64,000 nt of DNA, taken from positions 18,647 through 82,646 of the forward strand of contig JAEWBY010000042.1 of the NCBI GenBank assembly GCA_023390905.1, written 5' to 3'. Shown here piece after piece: positions 8,836 through 17,210 of the stretch (position 1 is its first letter; each line of letters starts with the position of its first letter). The translations under genes and the position numbers were made by a program. This stretch comes from Pseudomonadota bacterium. GTDB lineage: Bacteria > Pseudomonadota > Gammaproteobacteria > Xanthomonadales > Xanthomonadaceae. Below the pieces are notes generated by a model. The model was not told the origin of the DNA, ran no database searches, and worked only from the letters and a program-made list of their open reading frames with translations.

Positions 8836-10283
8836 TGCCCTACGATCTGTTGATCCGCGATGCATGGCTGTTCGACGGCGAAAACGTGCCGCCGCGTCGC
8901 GGTGATCTGGCGGTGAGCGATGGCCGCATCGTCGCGATCGGGATCGTGGAAGGGGACGCGGTGGACACCCTGGACGCGGGCGGCCGCGCGATCAGCCCCG
9001 GCTTCATCGACGTGCACACGCATGACGATCTGGAAGTGCTGCGGCAACCGGCCATGCCGAGCAAGCTTTCGCAGGGCGTGACCACCGTGATCGTCGGCAA
9101 CTGCGGCATCAGCGCCAGCCCGGTGGTGGTCCGGCGCGATCTGCCGGATCCGATGAACCTGCTCGGCGAACCGGACGAGTTCCGCTATCCGCGCTTCATC
9201 GACTATCGGCACGCGATCGAACAGGCGCGGCCGGCGGTCAACGTCGCCGCGCTGATCGGGCACACCAGCCTGCGCCAGAATCATCTGGATCGGCTTGATC
9301 GCGCCGCCACCGATGCGGAAATCGCCGCCATGCGCAGGCAGTTGCGCGAAAGCCTGCAGGCCGGCGCGATCGGCCTGAGCAGCGGGCTCGCCTACGCCTC
9401 CGCGCATGCGGCGCCGGCATCTGAACTGCTCGCGCTGGCGCGGGATCTGCCGGATTCGCATCTGTACGCCACGCATCTGCGCGACGAATTCGACGGCATT
9501 CTCGACGCGCTGGAGGAAGCGCGCGAGGTCACCCGCCGCAGCGGCGCGCCGTTGCGCGTATCGCATCTGAAGTGCGCGGGCATCGACAACTGGAACCGCA
9601 GCAGCGACGTGCTGGCCTGGCTCGAGGCCGCCGCCGATCGACACGATGTCGCCTGCGATTGCTACCCCTACACGGCCAGCGCTTCCACGCTGGATCTGAA
9701 ACAGGTGACCGACGCCTACGACATCCTGATCACCTGGTCCGATCCGCATCCGGCACTGGGCGGCCGCCTGCTGGCGGACGTCGCGCGCGATTGGAACGTG
9801 CCGCTGATCGAAGCCGCGCAACGCCTGCAGCCGGCCGGCGCCGTGTATTACTGCATGGATGAAGCCGACGTGCGCCGCATCCTCGCGCATCCGCTGACGA
9901 TGATCGGATCCGATGGCCTGCCGCGCGACCCGCGTCCGCATCCGCGCCTGTGGGGCACGTTTCCGCGCGTGCTCGGCCACTATGCGCGTGATCAGCACCT
10001 GTTCCCGCTGCACGAAGCCGTGCACAAGATGACCGGACTGCCGGCGTCCCGCTTCGGCATCGCGCAGCGCGGGCGGCTGGCGATCGGTTGCCACGCGGAT
10101 CTGGTACTGTTCGATCCCGAGCGCGTGCGCGACACCGCCGATTACCACGATCCCATCCGCCATGCCGACGGCATCGATGCGGTGTGGGTCAACGGCGCAC
10201 TCGCCTACGACGGCCGCGCCGTGACGCACGCGCGCGCCGGCCGCTTCCTCGTCCATCCTGCGTCCACGGAGTTGCATCCATGA
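8835..10283 (+). CDS. D-aminoacylase (N-acyl-D-amino-acid deacylase family)
   Basis: A 482-residue amidohydrolase-superfamily enzyme that removes acyl groups from N-acyl-D-amino acids. Metal and active-site motifs of the D-aminoacylase branch are present: DVHTHDD (HxH), NCGISASP (the cysteine ligand), THLRDEFDG, VSHLKCAG and IGSDGLPRDPRPHPRLWGTF (catalytic Asp). The ATG at 8835 overlaps the regulator stop as TGATG; an in-frame TTG lies three bases earlier. Its product would be the substrate of the PLP deaminase at the head of the operon. Confidence 0.92.
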   Translation: MPYDLLIRDAWLFDGENVPPRRGDLAVSDGRIVAIGIVEGDAVDTLDAGGRAISPGFIDVHTHDDLEVLRQPAMPSKLSQGVTTVIVGNCGISASPVVVRRDLPDPMNLLGEPDEFRYPRFIDYRHAIEQARPAVNVAALIGHTSLRQNHLDRLDRAATDAEIAAMRRQLRESLQAGAIGLSSGLAYASAHAAPASELLALARDLPDSHLYATHLRDEFDGILDALEEAREVTRRSGAPLRVSHLKCAGIDNWNRSSDVLAWLEAAADRHDVACDCYPYTASASTLDLKQVTDAYDILITWSDPHPALGGRLLADVARDWNVPLIEAAQRLQPAGAVYYCMDEADVRRILAHPLTMIGSDGLPRDPRPHPRLWGTFPRVLGHYARDQHLFPLHEAVHKMTGLPASRFGIAQRGRLAIGCHADLVLFDPERVRDTADYHDPIRHADGIDAVWVNGALAYDGRAVTHARAGRFLVHPASTELHP

Positions 10284-10681
10284 GCGACATCAAACGTCAT
10301 GGCGCCGAGGGCGGCGTCGGTCAGGGCCGCCAGCACATGCCGTTTTCGCGCGCGGTCGAAGCCGATGGCTGGCTGTTCGTCTCCGGCCAGGTACCGATGC
10401 GCGATGGCGAACTGATCGGGGGCACGGTCACCGAGCAATCGCATGCGGCGATCGGCAACGTGATGGCGATCCTCGCCGAAGCCGGTTACGGCCCCGAGCA
10501 TGTCGTGCGCTGCGGCGTGTGGCTGGACGACGCGCGCGACTTCGCCGCGTTCAACCAGGTGTTCCGGCACTACTTCGGCGAGCATCCGCCGGCGCGCGCC
10601 TGCGTGGAAACGCGCATGGTCGTCGATTGCAAGGTCGAGGTGGACTGCGTGGCGTACAAGCGCCCGCCGCGCGCGGCCTGA
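10280..10681 (+). CDS. RidA-family enamine/imine deaminase
   Basis: A 133-residue RidA (YjgF/YER057c/UK114) protein. The C-terminal PARACVE segment holds the conserved arginine that binds the substrate carboxylate. RidA proteins hydrolyse the reactive enamine/imine released by PLP-dependent dehydratases, which matches the first gene of this operon. It starts in the stop codon of the D-aminoacylase (ATGA), so it is the last gene of the unit. Only 25 bp separate it from the convergent gene. Confidence 0.92.
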   Translation: MSDIKRHGAEGGVGQGRQHMPFSRAVEADGWLFVSGQVPMRDGELIGGTVTEQSHAAIGNVMAILAEAGYGPEHVVRCGVWLDDARDFAAFNQVFRHYFGEHPPARACVETRMVVDCKVEVDCVAYKRPPRAA

Positions 10682-10706
10682 GCAAGCCACGCGATCGGGC
10701 GCGGCG

Positions 10707-11978
10707 TTACGCACCTTCCTGCAACGTCGCCTGCTCGGGCCGCTCGGTCAACTGATCCATGCGGATGCGATTGGCGAACAACGAGAACGCCAGCGTGCCC
10801 GCCAGTCCGTTGGCGCGACTGACCCATGGCGGCAGCCAGCGCGGCGGCGCGAGCACGCCGCTGTCGAACAGCGGGTCGAAATGGCCCACGTCATCGAGCG
10901 TCATCTTGCCGGCGAACAAGCGACGGCACAGCTGCAACCGGTCCTGCTGCAACGCATGCCGGAAGAAGGTGTGCACCGCGATCAGCCCGCGCAGGTAGAC
11001 GGTGTCCTTCGTGAACGCGGTGCCTCCGGTCGGCGGAACGCCACGGAACACGCGTTGGGCCGAGGCGAAACTCTCGCCGTGGCTCTGGCCTGCGGCGCAG
11101 AAGTAGCCGAACACCTCGATGAAATCGGCACCGCCCAGGGCCATCGCGATCGCTTCGATGCGCAGGCTGATCCGCTTCATGCGTTCGATGTCGATGCTGC
11201 CGGTGATCTGTTCGGCGAACGTGGCCAGCCCTTCCTGCGTGGCGGTGCAGCGCGGCGATGACAGCGACAGGCTCGGGAACAGCGGCTGCTCGCGGCCATT
11301 GAGCGCGGTCAGCGAATGCACCAGGGCTTCGTGCTGGTAGAGCTGGCGGCGGTCGTAATCACTGAACGCCGCGCCGCTGCGCAGGCGGATGCGGGTCGCG
11401 CCGGCGGCCGCCTTGGCGATCAGATCCGGGTCCAGTTCGACGGTGATGACGCGGGCGTCGAAGAAATCGTCCAGATCGCTCTGCAACTGCAATTGCAGGG
11501 CCGTGGCCGAAACCGGCACCTGTTCTTCCGGCGACAGCAGCTCGCGATCCAGATCGTTGGCGATGGCGATGAAATGACGTGCCGCGTCGCGCGTGGTCGG
11601 GCCATTGCCGGGCAACGGCGCTTCGGGCGTGCCGAACAGCGTGATCGAATGCCGCGTCACCGCTTCGGTGCCGAGCGATTCGAGCAGATCGGCGGCGATC
11701 ATCCAGCTCTGCGCCGAATCGCGCAGGTAGATGCCCAGCGGATGCGATGCATCGGCCGCCTGTGCGATCGCGGCCAGCTCGTGTTTTTCCGCGCTGAAGT
11801 CGAGCCTGGGGTATTCGATGACCGGCAGCACCGGGTTGCCACGCGCCACGCTTTCAAGGAACGGCGCCTGGATCGAGGCGGGCCAGCTCACCAGCCCGAG
11901 CAGTCGGATGCCGCGCACCGCCCTGACCATGCGTGCGTCGAGTGCGGCGTGATGTTCGATATCCGGCGTGATCGGCAT
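10707..11978 (-). CDS. QEGLA-motif protein (DUF1704), predicted zinc metallopeptidase
   Basis: A 423-residue protein of the family annotated as flavohemoglobin expression-modulating QEGLA motif protein. It contains HEALVH at about residues 216-221 and QEGLA at about 248-252. The HExxxH plus downstream Glu arrangement is the active site of the DUF1704 peptidases, whose animal members (MATCAP) are tubulin tyrosine carboxypeptidases. The bacterial substrate is unknown, so the peptidase role is inferred. The start is ATG at 11978; an in-frame TTG at 12008 overlaps the rsgA stop. It follows rsgA in the same direction, 26 bp away. Confidence 0.85.
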   Translation of the reverse strand: MPITPDIEHHAALDARMVRAVRGIRLLGLVSWPASIQAPFLESVARGNPVLPVIEYPRLDFSAEKHELAAIAQAADASHPLGIYLRDSAQSWMIAADLLESLGTEAVTRHSITLFGTPEAPLPGNGPTTRDAARHFIAIANDLDRELLSPEEQVPVSATALQLQLQSDLDDFFDARVITVELDPDLIAKAAAGATRIRLRSGAAFSDYDRRQLYQHEALVHSLTALNGREQPLFPSLSLSSPRCTATQEGLATFAEQITGSIDIERMKRISLRIEAIAMALGGADFIEVFGYFCAAGQSHGESFASAQRVFRGVPPTGGTAFTKDTVYLRGLIAVHTFFRHALQQDRLQLCRRLFAGKMTLDDVGHFDPLFDSGVLAPPRWLPPWVSRANGLAGTLAFSLFANRIRMDQLTERPEQATLQEGA

Positions 11979-12004
11979 GCGGCCTCGTCGTGTCGGCGGC
12001 GTGC

Positions 12005-13129
12005 TCAATGCCGCCCGTATTTTTCGTCCAGCCGCTTGTGCAGCGCCTTGCCCAGCACCCGGGCCTCGGATTTCTGCGCCAGCCGCGTGGCGAGTTTGTC
12101 GGCCGCGCTGGCAACTTCATCGCGCAGCTTCAGGTAATTGAGGAAGCGCTCCTCATCCAGATCGCCGCGTTCGATCGCCGCGCGCACCGCGCAGCCGGGT
12201 TCGCGCTGATGCGAACAATCGCGGAACCTGCACTGTTCGGCCAGGGCTTCGACATCGGCAAAGCCGCCTTCGTTGAGATCTTCCTCGCCGGTGGGCTTGA
12301 GTTCGCGCATGCCGGGCGTATCGATCAGGCACGCGCCGGAGGGCAGCGGCATCAGCGCGCGGAAGGTCGTGGTGTGGCGTCCGCGCGAATCGCTCTGCCG
12401 CACTTCGCCGGTCTTCATGCGTTCATCGCCCATCAGCGTGTTGGTGAGCGTGGATTTGCCCGCGCCGGAGGATCCCACCAGCACCACCGTGTGGCCCGGT
12501 TGCAGCCACGGCAACAGCGCCGACACGCTGTCCGCGTCCTTCGCGTTCACCGCCAGCACCGGCACGCCCTGCGCGGTGACGTCGGCCAGCAGTTCGATCG
12601 CATCGCCGGCGCCGTCATGGTGATCGGCCTTGGTCAGCACGACCACCGGTTGCGCGCCGCCATTGCCGACCAGCAGCAGATAGCGCTCGATCCGGCGCGG
12701 ATTGAAGTCCGCATCCAGCCCGCACACGATGAACACCGCATCGACATTGGCCGCGATCACCTGTTGCTGGTAATGCTCGCCGGCGGCTCCGCGCTTGATG
12801 CCGCTGTGGCGCGGCAGCAGCGCGACGATGCGCTTGCCTTCCAGCAGGACCCAGTCGCCGACCGCCGGGCGATCCCCGCCGGCCGCGCGATCCTTGCGAT
12901 AACCCGGCGGGCGCTGCCATTCGGGCAGGGATTCGGCGCGAATCGCGGCGCCGGGACCGTCGGCCACCACGTAGCCGGAGCGGTGCTGTTCGATCACGCG
13001 CGCCGGACGGCTCTGCGGATGGCGTGCGATCAGCTCGGCCCAGGCCGGATCGCCGGGCGCACCGGCGTAGGGCCAGCCGATGGCGCGCAGGGACTCGGGA
13101 ACCTCGGGGATGGAATCGGTGGACGGCAT
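12005..13129 (-). CDS. rsgA: Ribosome small-subunit-dependent GTPase A
   Basis: A 374-residue circularly permuted GTPase that assists late maturation of the 30S subunit. The permuted G-motif order is visible: G4 TKAD, then G1 GSSGAGKST, then G3 DTPGMREL. A C-terminal zinc-binding motif (C-R-F-R-D-C-S-H...GC) follows, and an OB-type N-terminal segment precedes. Length is in the family range. It is transcribed divergently from the aminotransferase gene and is followed by the QEGLA gene. Confidence 0.96.
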   Translation of the reverse strand: MPSTDSIPEVPESLRAIGWPYAGAPGDPAWAELIARHPQSRPARVIEQHRSGYVVADGPGAAIRAESLPEWQRPPGYRKDRAAGGDRPAVGDWVLLEGKRIVALLPRHSGIKRGAAGEHYQQQVIAANVDAVFIVCGLDADFNPRRIERYLLLVGNGGAQPVVVLTKADHHDGAGDAIELLADVTAQGVPVLAVNAKDADSVSALLPWLQPGHTVVLVGSSGAGKSTLTNTLMGDERMKTGEVRQSDSRGRHTTTFRALMPLPSGACLIDTPGMRELKPTGEEDLNEGGFADVEALAEQCRFRDCSHQREPGCAVRAAIERGDLDEERFLNYLKLRDEVASAADKLATRLAQKSEARVLGKALHKRLDEKYGRH

Positions 13130-13197
13130 CCGCGGATTCTAAGTCGCCCGGCCCGCGTCGGGCGCGCCGGAGGGAATAATTCCGTTAAGCTGCCCAT

Positions 13198-13207
13198 CCC
13201 CCCCCCC
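13198..13207. repeat. C10 homopolymer in the leader of the aminotransferase gene
   Basis: Ten consecutive C residues lie 17-26 bp upstream of the alaA-like start codon, downstream of A/T-rich segments near 13175-13190 that may contain the promoter. Such tracts can slip during replication. It is the longest homopolymer I noticed in the window. Confidence 0.8.
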
Positions 13208-13223
13208 TTGCGCCGCTACCGCA

Positions 13224-14504
13224 ATGCCCACGCCGCCCCCCAGCAAGCTCGCCACGCGCGAGCGCCTGTCCGAAGTCCGTTACGAGATTCGTGGCGAGCT
13301 GGCGCGGCGAGCCCGCGAACTGGAAGCGCAGGGCCAGACCCTGATCAAGTTGAACATCGGCAACCCGGGCGCGTTCGGATTCCGCGCGCCGGAGCATCTG
13401 CAGAAGGCGATCATCGGCGACATCGATCACACCGATCCCTATACGCACCAGCAGGGCCTGCCCGCGGCGCGCGAAGCGGTGGCCGCCGCCTATGCCGCGC
13501 GCGGCGTGCCGCATGCGCATCCGGATCGCGTGTTCATCGGCAATGGCGTCAGCGAACTGATCGATCTGTCGCTGCGCGCGCTGCTCAATCCCGGCGACGA
13601 AGTGCTGGTGCCCTCGCCCGACTACCCGCTGTGGTCGGCGGCGACGATCCTCAATGACGGACGTCCGGTCTATTACCGCTGCGATCCGGACAACGATTTC
13701 CTGCCCGACCCCAACGAGATCGAGCAGCTCGTTTCCTCGCGCACGCGCGCGATCGTGCTGATCAATCCGAACAATCCCACCGGCGCGACGTATCCGCGCG
13801 AACTGCTGGAGCGCATCGTCGCCATCGCCGCCAGGCACGGCCTGCTGCTGATGGTCGACGAGATCTACGATCAGGTGCTGTACGACGGCGCGCGTTTCGA
13901 GCCGGTCGCGCCGCTGGCCGGCGATCATCCGTGCATCACCTTCAGCGGCCTGAGCAAGGTGCACCGCGCCTGCGGCTGGCGCGTGGGCTGGGCGGTGCTG
14001 TCCGGCCAAAGCGATCGCGTGCGCGAATTCCTGCATGCGATGGATCTGCTGAGCGCGCTGCGCCTGTGCGCCAACGTGCCCGGGCAATACGCCGTGGCCG
14101 CGGCGGTCAACGGTCCCGACACGATTTCGGCGCTGTGCGCGCCGGGTGGACGGTTGTACGAAACACGACGCGCGGTCATCGACGCCTGCGAAGCCAGCGA
14201 ACATCTGGATCTGGTGCATCCGGCAGGCGCGCTGTACGCCTTTCCCGCCGTGGTCGGCGCGGCCGCGCGCGGCTTCGACGATCACGCCTTCGCGCTGGAC
14301 CTGATGGAAACCGAAGGCGTGCTGGTGGTGCCGGGGTCGAGCTTCAACGTGCCCTACCGCCACCATTTCCGCGTCACCCTGCTGCCGGAAGCCTCGATGA
14401 TGCGCGAAGTGTTCGCCCGCATCGATAGCGCGCTGTCGCGCCGCGCCGAAGCGGCGACCAAGATCGTGCCGATCACGGGACGTTCGCGGCCGGCCGCGGC
14501 GTAG
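13224..14504 (+). CDS. alaA: AlaA-type pyridoxal-phosphate aminotransferase (glutamate-pyruvate)
   Basis: A 426-residue class I aminotransferase. Blocks such as LKLNIGNP..FGF, GNGVSELID, LVPSPDYPLW, INPNNPTGA and DEIYDQVLYD match E. coli AlaA closely; the PLP lysine lies in FSGLSKVHRACGWRVGW. AlaA makes alanine from pyruvate and glutamate. Compared with E. coli it has a longer C-terminal tail (after about residue 405) rich in Ala and Arg. It stands alone, divergent from rsgA. Confidence 0.88.
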   Translation: MPTPPPSKLATRERLSEVRYEIRGELARRARELEAQGQTLIKLNIGNPGAFGFRAPEHLQKAIIGDIDHTDPYTHQQGLPAAREAVAAAYAARGVPHAHPDRVFIGNGVSELIDLSLRALLNPGDEVLVPSPDYPLWSAATILNDGRPVYYRCDPDNDFLPDPNEIEQLVSSRTRAIVLINPNNPTGATYPRELLERIVAIAARHGLLLMVDEIYDQVLYDGARFEPVAPLAGDHPCITFSGLSKVHRACGWRVGWAVLSGQSDRVREFLHAMDLLSALRLCANVPGQYAVAAAVNGPDTISALCAPGGRLYETRRAVIDACEASEHLDLVHPAGALYAFPAVVGAAARGFDDHAFALDLMETEGVLVVPGSSFNVPYRHHFRVTLLPEASMMREVFARIDSALSRRAEAATKIVPITGRSRPAAA

Positions 14505-14556
14505 CTCGCGCCGCCGCGTCGCCGCGTCTTCGCACCGTCACGTTGATCCTCACCGC

Positions 14557-15192
14557 ATGCCCATGACGACGAACGCGCTGCAATCGGAACTGTGCTGGCT
14601 CGCCCTCGGTGATTCCTACACCATCGGCGAGGGCGTGCCCGAAGCCGGCCGCTGGCCGATGCAACTTGCGGCCGCCCTGCGTGGCGAAGGCATCGCGATC
14701 GCCGATCCGCGCATCATCGCCACCACCGGCTGGACCACCGACGAGCTGGATGCGGCGATGAGCGCGGAGGAACCACTCGGTACGTTTGATTTCGTCAGCC
14801 TGCTGATCGGCGTCAACAACCAGTATCGCGGCCGCGACGTGGAGGAATACCGCGTGCAGTTCGCGGCATTGCTGTGGCGTGCGATCGGGCTTGCGCGCAA
14901 CCGCGCCGATCGGGTGCTGGTGCTCTCGATCCCGGACTGGGGCGTAACGCCGTTCGCCGCGAAGGAAGGCCGCGATCGCACGCGCATCGCGGCCGAGCTC
15001 GATGCCTGCAACCTCGCGGCCCGCCAGACCTGCGAAACGCGCGGCGTCGCCTTCGTCGACATCACCCCGATCAGCCGCGCGCGCGGCGCGGAAGCAACGA
15101 TGCTGGCCGAGGATGGCCTGCATCCGTCGGCGTCGATGTATGCGGAATGGGCGCGCCTGGCGCTGCCGGTGGCGCGGCATCTGCTGTCCTGA
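14557..15192 (+). CDS. SGNH/GDSL-family hydrolase
   Basis: A 211-residue esterase-like protein with block I ALGDSYTIGEG (nucleophile Ser), block III GVNNQYRGR and block V DGLHPS (catalytic Asp and His). There is no signal peptide, so it is probably cytoplasmic. SGNH hydrolases act on acyl esters of lipids, sugars or small metabolites; nothing here identifies the substrate. A second in-frame ATG two codons later could be the start. It lies 52 bp after the aminotransferase. Confidence 0.85.
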   Translation: MPMTTNALQSELCWLALGDSYTIGEGVPEAGRWPMQLAAALRGEGIAIADPRIIATTGWTTDELDAAMSAEEPLGTFDFVSLLIGVNNQYRGRDVEEYRVQFAALLWRAIGLARNRADRVLVLSIPDWGVTPFAAKEGRDRTRIAAELDACNLAARQTCETRGVAFVDITPISRARGAEATMLAEDGLHPSASMYAEWARLALPVARHLLS

Positions 15193-15224
15193 CGCGCGCC
15201 GGCGCGAGGCATCGCAAGCACGCG

Positions 15225-15246
15225 GGCGATCGCACGGGCGATCGCC
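15225..15246. terminator. 9-bp stem hairpin in the convergent gap (possible bidirectional terminator)
   Basis: GGCGATCGC (15225-15233), loop ACGG, GCGATCGCC (15238-15246) form a perfect 9-bp stem between the convergent SGNH hydrolase and polysaccharide deacetylase genes. It has no T tract on either side, so a terminator role is only suggested by position. Confidence 0.4.
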
Positions 15247-15259
15247 GCGCCTGAAGGTG

Positions 15260-16051
15260 CTACATCGGCATCGGCGGCTCCGGCAGCACCGTGCGGTATT
15301 CGTTCTGCTCCAGCCATCGCAGCAGTCGCGCGAGGATCTCGAGGTTGTGACGGTGCGCCGCGCCTTCATGCAGCAGCACGATCGCGCCCGGCCTGATGTC
15401 GCGGGTAATCCGCGCCAGCACGCGCTCGGGCTCGCAGTGCACGCCATCGAAACCGCGCGCGGACCATGCCACCCGCGCCAGTCCGTGCCGCTTGAGTGAC
15501 AGCGATACGAATGGATTGGTCATGCCCACCACCGATCGGTACCAGCGCGGCGTGCGCCCGGTGATGGCGGTGAGCACGGACTGGTTCTGGCCGATCTCGT
15601 GCTCCATCCGCGCCGGCCCCAAGCGCCAGAAGCGCGTGTCCGGATGGCTCAGGCTGTGGTTGCCGATGCCATGACCGCGCGCCAGGATTTCGTTGACGAG
15701 CGCCGGCTCGGCCAGCGCACGTTCGCCGACGACGAAGAACGTCGCCCGCGCGCCGTGGCGTTCGAGCAGATCCAGCATCGGCCGGGTGTCATGGGACGGC
15801 CCGTCATCGATCGTCAGCCACACCTCGCGCCGCTGCGACGGCAACCGGCTCAGCACCGGCCCGAACAGCGCCGCGCGCGGATGCAGCGTGCCCCAGACCA
15901 CCAGCAGATGGCTGCCCACCATCAGCGGCAGGCCGATCGCCCAGCCCAGCTTCCACCACGCCAGCGCCACCAGCGCTTGTGAGAACGCCAACAGCCCCAA
16001 TATCGTTCCGGGCCGGCGTGGAATGCGATGAAGTGTTGCCGCGCGGGTCAT
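15260..16051 (-). CDS. Polysaccharide deacetylase family (NodB fold) with N-terminal membrane anchor
   Basis: About 263 residues. Two hydrophobic segments near the N-terminus (ILGLLAFSQALVALAWW and GLPLMVGSHLLVVWG) are followed by a NodB homology domain with TIDDGPS (catalytic and metal Asp), HSLSHPD (metal His pair) and the C-terminal LLHEG. It should remove acetyl groups from an envelope or exported polysaccharide. Motif 3 reads RSVVG rather than the usual R-x-P-x-G. The start is uncertain: ATG at 16051 (MTRAATL) or in-frame ATG at 16066. It is divergent from the glutaredoxin fusion gene. Confidence 0.85.
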   Translation of the reverse strand: MTRAATLHRIPRRPGTILGLLAFSQALVALAWWKLGWAIGLPLMVGSHLLVVWGTLHPRAALFGPVLSRLPSQRREVWLTIDDGPSHDTRPMLDLLERHGARATFFVVGERALAEPALVNEILARGHGIGNHSLSHPDTRFWRLGPARMEHEIGQNQSVLTAITGRTPRWYRSVVGMTNPFVSLSLKRHGLARVAWSARGFDGVHCEPERVLARITRDIRPGAIVLLHEGAAHRHNLEILARLLRWLEQNEYRTVLPEPPMPM

Positions 16052-16072
16052 GCCCCATGATGCCATGAGGCG

Positions 16073-16078
16073 TAAAAT
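16073..16078 (+). promoter_or_regulatory. Putative -10 (TAAAAT) of the glutaredoxin fusion gene
   Basis: TAAAAT lies 28 bp before the ATG in an otherwise GC-rich gap. No good -35 is evident, so this is a weak call based on composition and position. Confidence 0.35.
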
Positions 16079-16105
16079 TCCCGTCCCGTCTTCCGGTAAC
16101 CGCCC

Positions 16106-17035
16106 ATGTCCCTCGACCCCGCCCTGCGCAGCCGCATCGAATCCCTCCTCCAAGCCAATCGCGTCGTGTTGTTCATGAAAGGCCAGCCGCAGATGCCGCA
16201 GTGCGGTTTCTCCGCCAAGGCCGTCGGTGCGCTGGACACGCTCGGCATCGATTACGCGCACGTCAACGTGCTGGCCGATCAGGAAATCCGCGAGGGCATC
16301 AAGGCCTATGGCGACTGGCCGACCATTCCGCAGTTGTACGTCGATGGCGAACTGGTCGGCGGCAGCGACATCATCGAACAGATGACCAACTCCGGCGAGC
16401 TGGCCAGCCTGCTCGGCGTGCAGGCCCCGGATCGCACGCCGCCGTCGATCACGATCACGCCGGCCGCCGCCGACATGCTGCGCAACGCCGTGGCCGACGC
16501 CGGTGAAGGCGCGGCGCTGGCGCTGTCGATCAACGCCCAGTACCAGCCGAATTTCCAGCTCGCGCGTTTCGACGCCAACGCGATCGCGGCCGAATCCAAT
16601 GGCATCCGCGTGCAGTTCGATGTCGCCAGCGCGCGCCGCGCCGAGGGCATTACGATCGATTGGGTCGACGACATGCGCGGCAAGGGCCTGGCCATCGACA
16701 ACCCGAATGCGCCCAAGCCGGTGCAGGCGATCTCGCCCGCCGATGCGGATGCCAGGGTGCGCGCGGGCGAACTGATCCTGGTCGATGTGCGCCCGGCCGA
16801 AGAGCGCGCGCAGGCCTCGGTCTCCGTTTCGATCCGCACGTTCGACGGCAACGGCCGCGCCGATCTGGAAGCCCTGCCGAAAGACACCGCGCTGGCCTTC
16901 CTGTGCCGCAGCGGCGGTCGCAGCCAGCAGGCCGCCGAGGAATTCCGCGCGCTCGGCTTTTCCCGCGTCTACAACGTCACCGGCGGCATCAATGCCTGGG
17001 CCGACGACGTGGACGGTTCCATCAGCAAATACTGA
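16106..17035 (+). CDS. Fusion: monothiol glutaredoxin (Grx4) + IscA/HesB-like domain + rhodanese
   Basis: A 309-residue three-domain protein. Residues 1-105 are a CGFS monothiol glutaredoxin (C33; WPTIPQLYVDGELVGG), the type that binds a [2Fe-2S] cluster with glutathione. Residues about 112-200 look like an A-type/HesB domain (ITITPAAADMLRNAV start, GKGLAIDNPNAP end) but contain no cysteine, so the usual three ligands are absent. Residues about 205-309 are a rhodanese with active-site loop CRSGGRS (C267). C33 and C267 are the only cysteines. The likely role is Fe-S cluster or sulfur trafficking. A strong hairpin terminator follows at 17074. Confidence 0.9.
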   Translation: MSLDPALRSRIESLLQANRVVLFMKGQPQMPQCGFSAKAVGALDTLGIDYAHVNVLADQEIREGIKAYGDWPTIPQLYVDGELVGGSDIIEQMTNSGELASLLGVQAPDRTPPSITITPAAADMLRNAVADAGEGAALALSINAQYQPNFQLARFDANAIAAESNGIRVQFDVASARRAEGITIDWVDDMRGKGLAIDNPNAPKPVQAISPADADARVRAGELILVDVRPAEERAQASVSVSIRTFDGNGRADLEALPKDTALAFLCRSGGRSQQAAEEFRALGFSRVYNVTGGINAWADDVDGSISKY

Positions 17036-17073
17036 CCGCGTTGCAATTCCAGCGCGTCTCGGGTGCAGCAGGG

Positions 17074-17096
17074 ACGGCAGCTTCGGCTGCCGTTTT
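17074..17096 (+). terminator. Rho-independent terminator after the glutaredoxin fusion gene
   Basis: ACGGCAGC, loop TTCG, GCTGCCGT, then TTT: a perfect 8-bp stem with a stable UUCG-type tetraloop, 39 bp past the stop codon. Confidence 0.85.
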
Positions 17097-17210
17097 CATG
17101 TGGCTGCGGCAAAGCGCGCGCGATCGATGCACCTGCCCCGGGTTTCCCGCCATGCCGTCGCGGCGTCGAGCCTGGCGATATCCAGGACGCGCGGGCACGT
17201 TGCCCCATCC

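Noticed and set aside
11990..13657. A 555-codon plus-strand frame across rsgA and into alaA
   Set aside because: It crosses two real genes in a wrong frame and has no recognisable domain.
15224..15245. Two GCGATCGC octamers, identical to the cyanobacterial HIP1 element
   Set aside because: The genome context is not cyanobacterial; they are simply the two arms of one hairpin in a convergent gap.
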